Positions 54,172-62,999 of a stretch of DNA of 64,000 nt are shown piece by piece (positions within the stretch are counted from its first letter, which is position 1; every line of letters begins with the position of its first letter). This stretch comes from Saccharopolyspora kobensis (GTDB lineage Bacteria; Actinomycetota; Actinomycetes; Mycobacteriales; Pseudonocardiaceae): positions 779,404 to 843,403 of the forward strand of contig NZ_FNVB01000003.1 of the NCBI RefSeq assembly GCF_900108315.1, in the 5' to 3' direction. The translations under genes and the position numbers were made by a program. The notes beneath the pieces were generated by a model. That model did not search any database. It saw nothing but the letters and a program-made list of their open reading frames with translations, and was not told where the DNA came from.

Positions 54172-55491
54172 ATGAGACGTCTTTCCGAGCAGGAGAGGAT
54201 GGGCCGCAGAGCGGGCATCGCCTCGTTCGTCGGCACCAGCATCGAGTGGTACGACTTCTACATCTACGGCACCGCCTCCGCGCTGGTGTTCGGCAAGCTG
54301 TTCTTCCCGGTGGTCACGCCCGCGATCGGCGTGCTGGTGTCGTTCGCGACGTTCTGGGTCGGCTTCCTGGCCCGCCCGCTGGGCGGCATCGTCTTCGGCC
54401 ACCTCGGCGACCGGGTGGGCCGGAAGAAGGCGCTGATCATCACGCTGCTGCTGATGGGCTTCACCACCGTCGGCATCGGCCTGCTGCCCACCTACGCCAC
54501 CATCGGCATCGCCGCGCCGATCCTGCTGGTGCTGCTGCGCGTCGTGCAGGGCCTGGCCGTCGGCGGCGAGTGGGGCGGCGCGGTGCTCATCGCCACCGAG
54601 CACGCGCCGAAGGGCCGCAGCATCACCTCCGGTTCCTGGGCCCAGCAGGGCTCGCCGTCCGGCCAGATCCTGTCCGCGCTGGCCTTCACCCTCGTCTCGC
54701 AGCTGCCCGACGACGACTTCTACAGCTGGGGCTGGCGCATCCCGTTCCTGGCCTCGGCGGTGCTGGTGGTGCTGGGCCTGGTGATCCGGCTGAGCATCGC
54801 CGAATCGCCGCAGCTGACCAGGCTCAAGGAGACCGGGCAGGTCGCGAGGTTCCCGCTGCTGGACACCTTCCGGCACCACACCGGGCTGGTGGTGCTCGGC
54901 GTGTTCGCCTGCGCGATCGTGTTCTCCGCGGCGTACTTCAAGAACACCTTCGCGGTGTCGTGGGCGACCAACGAGCTGGGCTTCGAGCGCGAGACGTTCA
55001 TGACCGTGGTGCTCATCGCCAGCATCACCCAGTTCTTCGTGCAGCCCTTCGGCGCGGTGCTGGCCAGCCGGTTCGGCGTGCGCAAGGTCGTCACCATCCT
55101 GCTGGTCGCCGAACTGCCGGTCATGCCGCTGATGTTCGTGCTGATCAGCACCGGCAGCTTCGCGTGGTCGGTGGTCGGCATGGTGGCCGCGACGCTGCCG
55201 CACGTGATGTTCTACTCGATCCTCGCCGGTGTGCTGGCCGACGCGTTCCCGGCGCGCGTGCGCTACACCGCGATCTCGCTGTCCTACGGCCTGGCCGGGA
55301 CGCTGCTCGGCGGCACCACCCCGATGATCGGGCAGCTGCTGCTGACCTCCTTCGGCTCGATCGTGCCGGTGGTCGGCTGGGCGGTCGTCACCGTGCTGAT
55401 GTCGCTGATCGGCGTCCGGGCCCTGCTGACCCGCTCCGCGCGGCTCGCCGCGGAGACCGAGACCTCCGGCGCCAGGGCCGGGGCCGAATGA
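54172..55491 (+). CDS. MFS permease, MHS family
   Basis: 439 residues. VGTSIEWYDFYIYGTASALV, FLARPLGGIVFGHLGDRVGR, VVQGLAVGGEWGGAVLIATE and GSWAQQGSPSGQILSALAF are textbook MHS motifs. A paralogue of the MHS protein at 49741, but more canonical. It should import a small carboxylate by proton symport. ATG at 54172. Its stop overlaps the start of the acyl-CoA dehydrogenase (ATGA), tying uptake to CoA-dependent breakdown. Confidence 0.93.
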   Translation: MRRLSEQERMGRRAGIASFVGTSIEWYDFYIYGTASALVFGKLFFPVVTPAIGVLVSFATFWVGFLARPLGGIVFGHLGDRVGRKKALIITLLLMGFTTVGIGLLPTYATIGIAAPILLVLLRVVQGLAVGGEWGGAVLIATEHAPKGRSITSGSWAQQGSPSGQILSALAFTLVSQLPDDDFYSWGWRIPFLASAVLVVLGLVIRLSIAESPQLTRLKETGQVARFPLLDTFRHHTGLVVLGVFACAIVFSAAYFKNTFAVSWATNELGFERETFMTVVLIASITQFFVQPFGAVLASRFGVRKVVTILLVAELPVMPLMFVLISTGSFAWSVVGMVAATLPHVMFYSILAGVLADAFPARVRYTAISLSYGLAGTLLGGTTPMIGQLLLTSFGSIVPVVGWAVVTVLMSLIGVRALLTRSARLAAETETSGARAGAE

Positions 55492-56654
55492 TGGGTGGTG
55501 CGATGGATCCGAACGTGTTCGACGACGTGCTGCGCACGGTGCGCGACTTCGTCCGCGGCGAGGTGGTGCCCGCCGAGGACGAGATCGAGCGGACCGATGC
55601 CATCCCGGCGCGGCTGCGCGAGGCTGCCGCCGGCATGGGCTTGTTCGGCTTCGCGCTGCCGGAAGAGCACGGCGGGCTCGGCCTGTCGATGAGCGAGGAC
55701 GTCCGGCTGGCCATGGAGCTGGGTTACGCGGTCCCGGCGTTCCGGTCGATGTTCGGCACCAACAACGGCATCGCCGGGCAGGTGATCGTCAAGTACGGCA
55801 CCGCGGAGCAGCAGCAGCGGTGGCTGCCGAAGCTGGCCGCCGGCGAGGCGATCGCCTCCTTCGCGCTCACCGAGGACGGCGCGGGCTCGGACCCGAGCTC
55901 GGTGCGCACCAAGGCGGTCCGCGACGGCGATGAGTACGTGCTCTCCGGTGCCAAGCGGTTCATCACCAACGCGCCGCACGCCGATGTGCTGGTGGTCTTC
56001 GCCCGCACCGGCGAGGACGTGCACGGCGGCATCTCGGTGTTCCTGGTCGAGACCGGGCTGGACGGGGTCCGGATCGGGCCGCCGAACGCGAAGATGGGCC
56101 AGGCCGGTGCGCACACCGCGGAGGTGTTCTTCGACGACGCGCGGGTGCCCGCCGTGGCGCTGGTCGGCGGCCAGGAGGGCACCGGGTTCGCCGCCGCGAT
56201 GTCCTCGCTGACGCGCGGGCGGCTGCACATCGCGGCCATCTGCGTGGGCCTGGCCGGGCGGATCGTCGAGGAGTCGGTGCGCTTCGCCGCCGAGGCCGAG
56301 CAGGGCGGCCGGCCGATCGGCCGGTTCCAGCTGGTGCAGGCGCTGCTGGCCGAATCGCAGGCGGAGTACTACGCGGGGCGGTCGATGGTGCTGGAGGCGG
56401 CGCGCGAGTACGACTCCGGCGCCGACACCAGGCTGGCGCCCTCGTGCGCGAAGTTGTTCTGCAGCGAGATGGTCTCCCGGGTGGCCGACCGGGCGGTGCA
56501 GGTGCACGGCGGGTCTGGGTACATGCGCGGCGTTCCGGTGGAGCGCTTCTACCGCGATTCCCGGGTGTTCCGCATCTACGAGGGCACCAGCGAGATCCAG
56601 AAGCTGATCATCGCCAAGCAGCTCCTGCGGCGGTTCACCCGCGATTTCCATTGA
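55488..56654 (+). CDS. Acyl-CoA dehydrogenase
   Basis: 388 residues from ATG 55488 (383 from ATG 55503). Domains: N-terminal helices (FVRGEVVPAEDEIERTDAIP), beta domain with FAD motifs SFALTEDGAGSDPSSV and FITNAPHADVLVV, C-terminal helices with RDSRVFRIYEGTSEIQKLII, where the short-chain type catalytic Glu lies. Oxidises an acyl-CoA to the 2-enoyl-CoA, passing electrons to ETF. Coupled to the MHS permease upstream; the NDP-forming acyl-CoA synthetase follows after 104 bp. Its stop codon and last two codons (DFH-stop) are part of a palindromic repeat inserted at the 3' end. Confidence 0.94.
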   Translation: MMGGAMDPNVFDDVLRTVRDFVRGEVVPAEDEIERTDAIPARLREAAAGMGLFGFALPEEHGGLGLSMSEDVRLAMELGYAVPAFRSMFGTNNGIAGQVIVKYGTAEQQQRWLPKLAAGEAIASFALTEDGAGSDPSSVRTKAVRDGDEYVLSGAKRFITNAPHADVLVVFARTGEDVHGGISVFLVETGLDGVRIGPPNAKMGQAGAHTAEVFFDDARVPAVALVGGQEGTGFAAAMSSLTRGRLHIAAICVGLAGRIVEESVRFAAEAEQGGRPIGRFQLVQALLAESQAEYYAGRSMVLEAAREYDSGADTRLAPSCAKLFCSEMVSRVADRAVQVHGGSGYMRGVPVERFYRDSRVFRIYEGTSEIQKLIIAKQLLRRFTRDFH

Positions 56655-56708
56655 AATCAGGCCCGCGATTTCAATTGAAATCGGACGTCTGATTTCCATT
56701 GAAATCGC
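56641..56708. repeat. Palindromic repeat, copies 2-4 (single plus pair)
   Basis: A single unit at 56641-56658 (core ATTTCCATTGAAAT) overlaps the acyl-CoA dehydrogenase 3' end and provides its TGA. A pair at 56665-56682 and 56691-56708 around GGACGTCT forms a near-palindrome. All share GCGATTTC...GAAATC edges with the other copies. Confidence 0.85.
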
Positions 56709-56758
56709 GGAACCGGACATACGAGCACTCCCCCGTCCCCGCTGCGAGGAGGATTGAC

Positions 56759-58876
56759 GTGGCCAACTCCGCGATCCAGCGCCTGCTGCACCCGCGGTCG
56801 ATCGCCGTGCTGGGCGCCTCGGACAACCCGGTCAAGCTGTCCGGGCGTCCGATCGAGCTGATGAAGCGGTTCGGCTACACCGGCAGGCTGCTGCCGGTCA
56901 ACGCCCGGCGCGCGGAGGTCCAGGGCCTGCCCGCCTACCGCGATCTGGACGAGATCGACGGTGAGATCGACCTGGCCATGGTGATGCTGCCCGCCGACAA
57001 GGTCGCCGACGGGCTGCGCGACTGCGCCGCGCGCGGCATCCCGGCGGCGATCGTCGGCGCGTCCGGCTTCGCCGAGATCGGTGCCCGCGGCGAGCACCTG
57101 CAGCGGCAGCTGGAGGCGGTGATCGCCGAGACCGGCATCCGGGTGCTGGGGCCGAACTGCCTGGGCATGTTCAGCCTGCGCGACCGCGCGATGCCCACCT
57201 TCACCTCGGCGATGGACGACAGCTCCGCGCTGGTCGACGGGCCGGTGGCCTTCGTCAGCCAGAGCGGTGCCTTCGGCACGTTCATCTTCAGCGCGGCGCA
57301 ACACGCCGGGCTCGGCATCTCGCACTTCCTCAACACCGGCAACGAAGCCGACCTGTCGGTGGCCGAGGTGCTGGGCGGGCTGGTGGAGACCGACGGCGTC
57401 GAGGTGCTGATGGCCTACCTCGAAGGCGTGCACCGGGGCCGGGAGCTGCTGGCGGTGGCGCGCCGGGCGCACGAGCTGGACAAACCGATCCTGGTGGTGA
57501 AGGTCGGCAGCTCTGAAGCCGGGGCCCGCGCCGCCCAGTCGCACACCGCCTCGCTGGCCGGGGAGGACGCCGTGTTCGACGGCGCGGCCCGGCAGCACGG
57601 CATCGTCCGGCTCGCCGGGCAGGAACAGCTGCTCGACACCGCGCAGGTGTTCGCCGGCGGCCGACGCGCTCGCGGTCGCCGGTTGAGCACGCTGTCGCTG
57701 TCGGGTGGCGCCGGTGTGCTCATGGCCGACGTGGCCAGCGACAACGGCCTGCTGGTGCAGCCGTGGGACCAGGCGTGGCAGCAGCAGATGGCCGCGGTCA
57801 TCCCGGCCTACGGCTCGCCGCGCAACCCGATCGACCTGACCGCCACGCTGATCAGCGATCCGGATCTGCTGCGGCGCGGCCTCGACGTCGCGGTGCGGCA
57901 TCCCGGCACGGACATGATCGCGGTGCTGCTGGGTAACGCCGACAACGCCTCCGCGCAGCTGATCGACGCCATCGAGCAGGCTCACCGGGCCACCGACCGG
58001 CCGTTGGTGGTGGTGTGGACCGGTGGCAGCGGCCGTCCCCGCCGACGGCTGCAGGAGCTGGGCATCCCGTGCTTCACCGATCCCGGGCGCGCCGCCGCGG
58101 CTCTGGGCAAGCTCGCCGATTTCAGCCTGCGCCCGCCGCTGCCCGAGCCGCAGCGCCCGGACGACGTCGACGAGCAGGTGGTCCGCGCGATCATCCAGGA
58201 CCTGCGGGACGAGGGTCGCACCCAGCTCGACGAGCACGAGTCGAGCCGCTTGATCGCCGCCTACGGCATTCCGTGCGCGGGGGCTTTCCCCGCCAGGACA
58301 CCGGATGCCGCGGTCGCCGCCGCGCACGAGCTCGGCGGCCCGGTGGCGGTCAAGCTGCTGTCCGGGAGCATCGGGCACAAATCTGACATCGGCGGAGTGC
58401 GGCTCGGTCTGACTCACGACGCGGAAATCCGCGTGGCGGCGGAGGAATTGCTGACCATCGCACGCGAGACCGGTGATCCCGGAGCCCGGCTGCTGGTGCA
58501 GCGGATGGCCGCGGGCACCGAGCTCATCGTGGGCGTCAAGCGCGATCCGGCGTTCGGGCCGGTCGTGGTGGTCGGTTTCGGCGGCGTCCTGGTCGACGTG
58601 CTCGCCGACAGCCGGGTCGGTGTCGCACCGCTGGACGTCGACGCGGCCGAACGGCTCCTGCTGTCGCTGCGCGGCAGCCGCCTGTTCGGCGAAGTGCGCG
58701 GCAAGCCCGCGCGCGACCTCGGGGCGGCGGCCGAAGCGGTGGCGCGCCTGTCCTGGCTGGCCCACGACCTGGCCGACGACATCGCCGAGCTCGACGTGAA
58801 CCCGCTGCTGCTCGGCGAGGCGGGCGAGGGCGTCATAGCGGTGGACTGCCTGGCCGTGCTGACCCCGGCAGAGTGA
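56759..58876 (+). CDS. NDP-forming acyl-CoA synthetase (acetate-CoA ligase family)
   Basis: 705 residues. CoA-binding domain (about 5-130: IAVLGASDNPVKLSGRPIEL), succinyl-CoA-synthetase-like flavodoxin domain with VRVLGPNCLGMFS and VSQSGAFGTFIF, the region SHTASLAGEDAVFDGAARQH holding the phospho-His, and a C-terminal ATP-grasp domain (about 475-700: VAVKLLSGSIGHKSDIGGVR, VVVGFGGVLVDVL, ELDVNPLLL). Activates a carboxylate to its CoA ester with ATP giving ADP and phosphate. GTG at 56759 has GAGGAGG 6 nt upstream. Likely activates the acid imported by the MHS permease. Confidence 0.93.
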   Translation: MANSAIQRLLHPRSIAVLGASDNPVKLSGRPIELMKRFGYTGRLLPVNARRAEVQGLPAYRDLDEIDGEIDLAMVMLPADKVADGLRDCAARGIPAAIVGASGFAEIGARGEHLQRQLEAVIAETGIRVLGPNCLGMFSLRDRAMPTFTSAMDDSSALVDGPVAFVSQSGAFGTFIFSAAQHAGLGISHFLNTGNEADLSVAEVLGGLVETDGVEVLMAYLEGVHRGRELLAVARRAHELDKPILVVKVGSSEAGARAAQSHTASLAGEDAVFDGAARQHGIVRLAGQEQLLDTAQVFAGGRRARGRRLSTLSLSGGAGVLMADVASDNGLLVQPWDQAWQQQMAAVIPAYGSPRNPIDLTATLISDPDLLRRGLDVAVRHPGTDMIAVLLGNADNASAQLIDAIEQAHRATDRPLVVVWTGGSGRPRRRLQELGIPCFTDPGRAAAALGKLADFSLRPPLPEPQRPDDVDEQVVRAIIQDLRDEGRTQLDEHESSRLIAAYGIPCAGAFPARTPDAAVAAAHELGGPVAVKLLSGSIGHKSDIGGVRLGLTHDAEIRVAAEELLTIARETGDPGARLLVQRMAAGTELIVGVKRDPAFGPVVVVGFGGVLVDVLADSRVGVAPLDVDAAERLLLSLRGSRLFGEVRGKPARDLGAAAEAVARLSWLAHDLADDIAELDVNPLLLGEAGEGVIAVDCLAVLTPAE

Positions 58877-58926
58877 TGGGCCGGCGCATCAAACCCCGGC
58901 GCACCGGTGCTGTGGCGGGTGGTTGC

Positions 58927-58970
58927 GCGATTTCAATTGAAATCGGACCGTCGATTTCAATTGAAATTGC
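58927..58970. repeat. Paired palindromic repeat, copy 5-6
   Basis: Units at 58927-58944 and 58953-58970, both with the perfect core ATTTCAATTGAAAT, around the spacer GGACCGTC. The pair is nearly self-complementary over 44 bp. Confidence 0.88.
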
Positions 58971-59024
58971 CGACCTCCCCGGAGTGTCGGGACCACGACA
59001 CACCGGCGCCGTGTCGGGTCGTTG

Positions 59025-59070
59025 CGCGATTTCAATGGAAATCAGACGTCTGATTTCCATTGAAATCGCG
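59025..59070. repeat. Perfect 46-bp palindrome, repeat copy 7-8
   Basis: Two units (TTTCAATGGAAA type, then TTTCCATTGAAA type) meet at CAGACGTCTG; every base from 59025 to 59070 pairs about the centre 59047/59048. 54 bp after the previous pair. The region 58877-59248 has no convincing gene; an open frame through it mostly encodes the repeats. Confidence 0.9.
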
Positions 59071-59248
59071 TGGGTTCTCCCATCACGGGATGGGACTTCC
59101 CCTTCGGACAGGGGAAGTTCACCGCCCGGCGTGGGGAATGTGGCCATGCGTCGGCGTGTCGGTCACATGCCGGTGGTTCGGACGGAAGTCGGCCGCCGAA
59201 GTCGGAAGTGGGACACCGAGGGCGTGCTGCTGGGAAGGAAGATGCCGG

Positions 59249-59629
59249 ATGACTGATGTGATGGCGCTGGACGGGGCGCCGGAGGTGGTGTTCCGGGACG
59301 GGCTCGCCGCCGGTGAACTGCGGTTCCAGCGCTGCCGGAAGTGCTCGGCGGCGGTGTTCCAGCCGCGCGTGCTGTGCCCGGTGTGCGGCAGCGACGACCT
59401 GGCCTGGCAGCGCAGCAGCGGACGCGGGGTCGTCTACTCCACGACGGCGGTGCGCACCCGCGAAGGCGCGCACAACGTCGCGCTGGTCGACCTGGACGAG
59501 GGTTTCCGCATGATGTCGCGGATCGAGGGCGTCGCCGCCGACCAGGTGGTCATCGGGACGCGGGTGCGGCTGGCCGTCGTCGAGCAGGACGGCCAACCGG
59601 TCGCGGTGTTCCGGGAGGAGGCGTCATAA
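59249..59629 (+). CDS. DUF35 / OB-fold zinc-ribbon acyl-CoA-associated protein
   Basis: 126 residues. A rubredoxin-like zinc ribbon (CRKCSAAVFQPRVLCPVCGS, Cys about 31, 34, 45, 48) is followed by an OB fold (GRGVVYSTTAVRTREGAHNV, ALVDLDEGFRMMSRIEG). This family partners thiolases and HMG-CoA-synthase-like enzymes and is thought to hold CoA substrates. ATG at 59249 with GGAAGG upstream. The thiolase-like partner follows after 119 bp, as usual for this pair. Confidence 0.9.
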   Translation: MTDVMALDGAPEVVFRDGLAAGELRFQRCRKCSAAVFQPRVLCPVCGSDDLAWQRSSGRGVVYSTTAVRTREGAHNVALVDLDEGFRMMSRIEGVAADQVVIGTRVRLAVVEQDGQPVAVFREEAS

Positions 59630-59748
59630 CGCCCTCGGCCAACCACATCTCAGGGGACCGCGATGCGAACCAGCCACAAGAAACCGCAGGACGCAAGAGC
59701 ACCCGAAACGAAACCACCACTGAAGAACGCGGAGAGGCGGGACTGCCC

Positions 59749-60897
59749 ATGACTTTGCGCGGAACCACGGCCGTCGTCGGCGTGGCCGAGTCCGATCTCG
59801 GGCAGGTCGCTCCGGGGCTGACCCCGCTGGACCTGGCCGGGCAGGCCACGGTGCGCGCGCTGGCCGACGCCGGACTTGACAAGTCCGATGTGGACGGACT
59901 GTTCACCGCGTCGTCCTACTACCCGATGTCGGGCATGGACACCGCCGAGTACCTGGGCATCCGGCCTGCGTACGTGGACGGCTCGACCATCGGCGGCAGC
60001 TCGTTCGTCTCGCACCTGCTGCACGCCGCCGCGGCGATCGACGCCGGGCTGATCCGCACGGCTCTGATCGTCTACGGCAGCACCCAGCGCTCCGACGGCG
60101 GCAGGCTGGTCTCGCCGTCCAAGCCCAACCCGTACGAAGCGCCCTACCGGGCCCGCCACCCGGTCAGCATGTACGCGATGGCGACCGCGCGGCACATGCA
60201 CCAGTACGGCACCACCCGCGAGCAGCTGGCCGACGTGGCGGTCGCCGCGCGGCAGTGGGCGCAGCTCAACCCGGCGGCCTTCGCGCGCGATCCGCTGACC
60301 CGCGAGGACGTGCTGGCCGCGCGGATGATCAGCGATCCGCTGACCAAGCTGGACTGCTGCCTGGTCACCGACGGCGGCGGCGCGGTGGTGCTGACCAGCG
60401 CGGACCGCGCCCGCGACCGGCCCGGCGAGCCGGTGTTCCTGCTCGGCGGCGGGGAGGCGGTCTCGCACCGCAGCATCTCGGCGATGCCGGAGCTGACGGT
60501 CACCGCGGCGGTCGAGTCCGGCAGGCGGGCGTTCGCGATGGCCGGGCTGGGGCCGCAGGACGTCGACGTGGTGGAGCTCTACGACGCCTTCACCATCAAC
60601 CCGGTCCTGTTCCTGGAGGACCTGGGGTTCTGCGCGAAGGGCGAGGGCGGCGCGTTCGTCGCGGACGGCCGCATCGCGCCGGGCGGCGAGCTGCCGGTGA
60701 ACACCAACGGCGGCGGGTTGTCCTACTGCCATCCCGGGATGTACGGGATCTTCACCATCATCGAAGCGGTGCGCCAGCTGCGCGGCGAGTGCGGTGCCCG
60801 CCAGGTCGCCGACGCCGGTGTGGCGCTCGCCCACGGCAACGGCGGAGTGCTGTCGAGCCAGGTCACCGCGCTGTTCGGCACCGAACGGGCGCTGTGA
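59749..60897 (+). CDS. Thiolase-like protein (SCP2/SCP-x type), active-site Cys missing
   Basis: 382 residues of thiolase fold: [78 protein letters not shown]. The position of the nucleophilic Cys reads [14 protein letters not shown], and the C-terminal CxG motif reads AHGNGG, so both catalytic cysteines are absent. Such proteins, paired with DUF35, occur in degradation pathways (for example BbsA/BbsB) where the complex is needed for CoA-dependent C-C cleavage. ATG at 59749. Upstream DUF35, downstream SDR. Confidence 0.88.
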   Translation: MTLRGTTAVVGVAESDLGQVAPGLTPLDLAGQATVRALADAGLDKSDVDGLFTASSYYPMSGMDTAEYLGIRPAYVDGSTIGGSSFVSHLLHAAAAIDAGLIRTALIVYGSTQRSDGGRLVSPSKPNPYEAPYRARHPVSMYAMATARHMHQYGTTREQLADVAVAARQWAQLNPAAFARDPLTREDVLAARMISDPLTKLDCCLVTDGGGAVVLTSADRARDRPGEPVFLLGGGEAVSHRSISAMPELTVTAAVESGRRAFAMAGLGPQDVDVVELYDAFTINPVLFLEDLGFCAKGEGGAFVADGRIAPGGELPVNTNGGGLSYCHPGMYGIFTIIEAVRQLRGECGARQVADAGVALAHGNGGVLSSQVTALFGTERAL

Positions 60898-60920
60898 CCG
60901 ACATTGCGAGGAGGTTGTTG

Positions 60921-61649
60921 ATGCTGCAGGACAAGGTCGCGGTGATCACCGGCGGCGGCAAGGGCATCGGGTTCGCGATCGCGGAGAACTTCGTGTCCCA
61001 CGGCGCGAAGGTCGTGCTCGCCGACATCGACGGCGCTCAGGCGCAGGAGGCGGCGGCGGAACTCGGCGGCAGCGCGCTCGGCGTGACCTGCGACGTGACC
61101 GATCCGGACGCGGTGCAGGCGGCGATCGAGGCGGCGACCGGCGAGTTCGGCGCGCTGGACGTGATGGTGAACAACGCGGGCATCACCCGCGACGCCACGA
61201 TGCGCAAGATGACGCTGGAGGACTTCGAAGCCGTCCTGGACGTGCACGTCAAGGGCGCCTGGCTGGGCACTCGCGCCGCGGCGGCGGTGATGCGCGAGCA
61301 GGGCAGCGGTTCGATCGTGAACATCTCGTCGATCTCCGGCAAGGTCGGCATGATCGGGCAGACCAACTACAGCGCGGCCAAGGCGGGCATAGTCGGCCTG
61401 ACCAAGGCGGCGGCCAAGGAGGTCGCGCACAAGGGCGTGCGGGTCAACGCGGTGCAGCCCGGCCTGATCCGCACCGACATGACCGCGGCGCTGCGCGAGG
61501 ACGTCTGGCAGGCCAAGCTGCAGGAGATCCCGATGCAGCGCGCCGGTGAGCCCTCCGAGGTGGCCGACGTCGTGCTGTTCCTGGCCTCCGGGCTGTCCTC
61601 GTACATGACCGGCTGCGTCCTGGAGATCACCGGCGGCCGCCACCTCTGA
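60921..61649 (+). CDS. SDR oxidoreductase (FabG/3-hydroxyacyl-CoA dehydrogenase-like)
   Basis: 242 residues. [20 protein letters not shown], acidic ADID after beta-2 favouring [22 protein letters not shown], catalytic S and YSAAK ([20 protein letters not shown]), and a C-terminal ITGG. The NNAGITRD signature is typical of FabG and 3-hydroxyacyl-CoA dehydrogenases. ATG at 60921 with GAGGAGG upstream. In the thiolase/DUF35 operon it probably oxidises a 3-hydroxyacyl-CoA. Confidence 0.92.
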   Translation: MLQDKVAVITGGGKGIGFAIAENFVSHGAKVVLADIDGAQAQEAAAELGGSALGVTCDVTDPDAVQAAIEAATGEFGALDVMVNNAGITRDATMRKMTLEDFEAVLDVHVKGAWLGTRAAAAVMREQGSGSIVNISSISGKVGMIGQTNYSAAKAGIVGLTKAAAKEVAHKGVRVNAVQPGLIRTDMTAALREDVWQAKLQEIPMQRAGEPSEVADVVLFLASGLSSYMTGCVLEITGGRHL

Positions 61650-61656
61650 CCCGGCA

Positions 61657-61684
61657 GGAGGCGCCGCCCGCCGACGGCGCCTCC
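61657..61684. terminator. Bidirectional terminator between convergent genes
   Basis: GGAGGCGCCG (61657-61666) and CGGCGCCTCC (61675-61684), perfect 10-bp stem. A second palindrome GAGCCGCCGGCGGCTC (61693-61708) overlaps the CoA-transferase stop. Confidence 0.7.
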
Positions 61685-61706
61685 GCACCCGTGAGCCGCC
61701 GGCGGC

Positions 61707-62858
61707 TCAGTCGCGGGGTGGTTCGGCGTGGCCGCCGAGTTCGGCCAGGATGGCTTGGGTGTGCTCGCCGATCTCCGGGATCGGGTCCATGCGCGGTTCG
61801 CGTCCGGGGACGGTGACCGGGGGCAGCAGGGTGCGCAGCGGTCCGGCCGGGGAGGCGACCTCGCGCCAGCGGTCGCGGGCCGCCAGCTGCGGGTGCGCGG
61901 CGAATTCGGACACGGTGCGCATCCGGGCGTTGGCGATGCCCACCTGCTCCAGCCGCTGCTCGATCTGCTCGCTGCTCATCGTCGCGAACACCGCCTCGAT
62001 GGCCACTTTGAGCTCGAAGACGTTGGCCACCCGCTTCGGGTTGGCGTCGAACCGCGGATCACCGGCCAGGCCGGGCTGGTCGAGCACCTGCTCGCAGAAC
62101 TTCACCCACTCCCGCTCGTTCTGCACGCCGAGGAAGACCTGACCCCCGTCGCCGGCGGCGAACGGCCCGTAGGGCGCGATGGCGGCGTGGCGCGCTCCGG
62201 CTCGCGGCGGTTCGGTCCCGCTGTAGGAGTAGTAGTACGGAAAACCCATCCACTCGCCCAGCGCGTCGAACAGCGACACCTCGAACGCCGTGCCGCGCCC
62301 GGTGCGCTCGCGCTCGTACAGCGCGGTGAGCACGCCGGTGTAGGCGTACATGCCGCCGGCGATGTCGGCGGTGGAGATGCCGGTCTTGGCCGGTTCGTCC
62401 GGGCTCCCGGTGATCGAGACCAGCCCGGTCTCGCACTGGATCAGCAGGTCGTAGGCCTTCTTGTCGCGGTAGGGCCCGGAGCTGCCGTACCCGGAGAGAT
62501 CGCACACGATCAACCGCGGGTTCTTCGCGCGCAGCTCGGCCGCACCCAGCCCGAGGCGTCCCGCCGCGCCCGGGGCGAGGTTCTGCACGAACACGTCCGC
62601 GCGGTCCAGCAGCTGATCCATCACCGCCCGGTCGGCCGCCGCCTTGAGGTCCAGGACGATGCTCTCCTTGTTGCGGTTGAGCCAGACGAAGTGGCTGGAC
62701 AGTCCCCGCACCGACGTGTCGTAACCGCGGGCGAAATCGCCCGTCGGGCGCTCAACCTTGATCACCCGCGCGCCGAGATCGGCCAGCTGCCGGGTGGCGA
62801 ACGGGGCGGCGACGGCCTGCTCCAGGGAAACCACGGTCACGCCTTCCAGCGGAAGCAT
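61707..62858 (-). CDS. Class III (CaiB/Frc family) CoA-transferase
   Basis: 383 residues. LPLEGVTVVSLEQAVAAPFA start, GARVIKVERPTGDFAR, FVWLNRNKESIVLDLK, VFVQNLAPGAAGRLGL and KKAYDLLIQCETGLVSITG, the last holding the conserved catalytic Asp. Transfers CoA between carboxylic acids. ATG at 62858 has AAGGAGAG 9 nt upstream; a longer frame to 62966 is unsupported. Convergent with the SDR operon and divergent from a GntR regulator, so probably GntR-controlled and part of the same carboxylate catabolism. Confidence 0.93.
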   Translation of the reverse strand: MLPLEGVTVVSLEQAVAAPFATRQLADLGARVIKVERPTGDFARGYDTSVRGLSSHFVWLNRNKESIVLDLKAAADRAVMDQLLDRADVFVQNLAPGAAGRLGLGAAELRAKNPRLIVCDLSGYGSSGPYRDKKAYDLLIQCETGLVSITGSPDEPAKTGISTADIAGGMYAYTGVLTALYERERTGRGTAFEVSLFDALGEWMGFPYYYSYSGTEPPRAGARHAAIAPYGPFAAGDGGQVFLGVQNEREWVKFCEQVLDQPGLAGDPRFDANPKRVANVFELKVAIEAVFATMSSEQIEQRLEQVGIANARMRTVSEFAAHPQLAARDRWREVASPAGPLRTLLPPVTVPGREPRMDPIPEIGEHTQAILAELGGHAEPPRD

Positions 62859-62887
62859 CGACCCGCTCTCCTTCCCGCCGAGGGATT

Positions 62888-62965
62888 TGTACGGCCAATC
62901 GAACGTCAGCCGCCCCTGAGATGTCAATGCTGTTCCACAGCGCCGGAATCGACTATGGCCGTACA
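62888..62965. promoter_or_regulatory. Long-range inverted repeat in CoA-transferase/GntR divergent region
   Basis: TGTACGGCCA (62888-62897) and TGGCCGTACA (62956-62965), perfect 10-bp arms 58 bp apart, on either side of the probable CoA-transferase promoter; could support looping or be two half-sites of one regulator. Confidence 0.45.
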
Positions 62966-62999
62966 TATCCGGCCTCCATTTGACCGTGCGAAAAGACTA

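Noticed and set aside
52987..59070. Palindromic repeats as a CRISPR array
   Set aside because: Units are only 18 bp, palindromic, irregularly spaced over 6 kb with genes between, and there are no cas genes.
58873..59256. A 127-codon plus-strand frame between the synthetase and DUF35
   Set aside because: Much of it is repeated translations of the palindromic repeat (ISIEI-like) with no family support; treated as non-coding repeat region.
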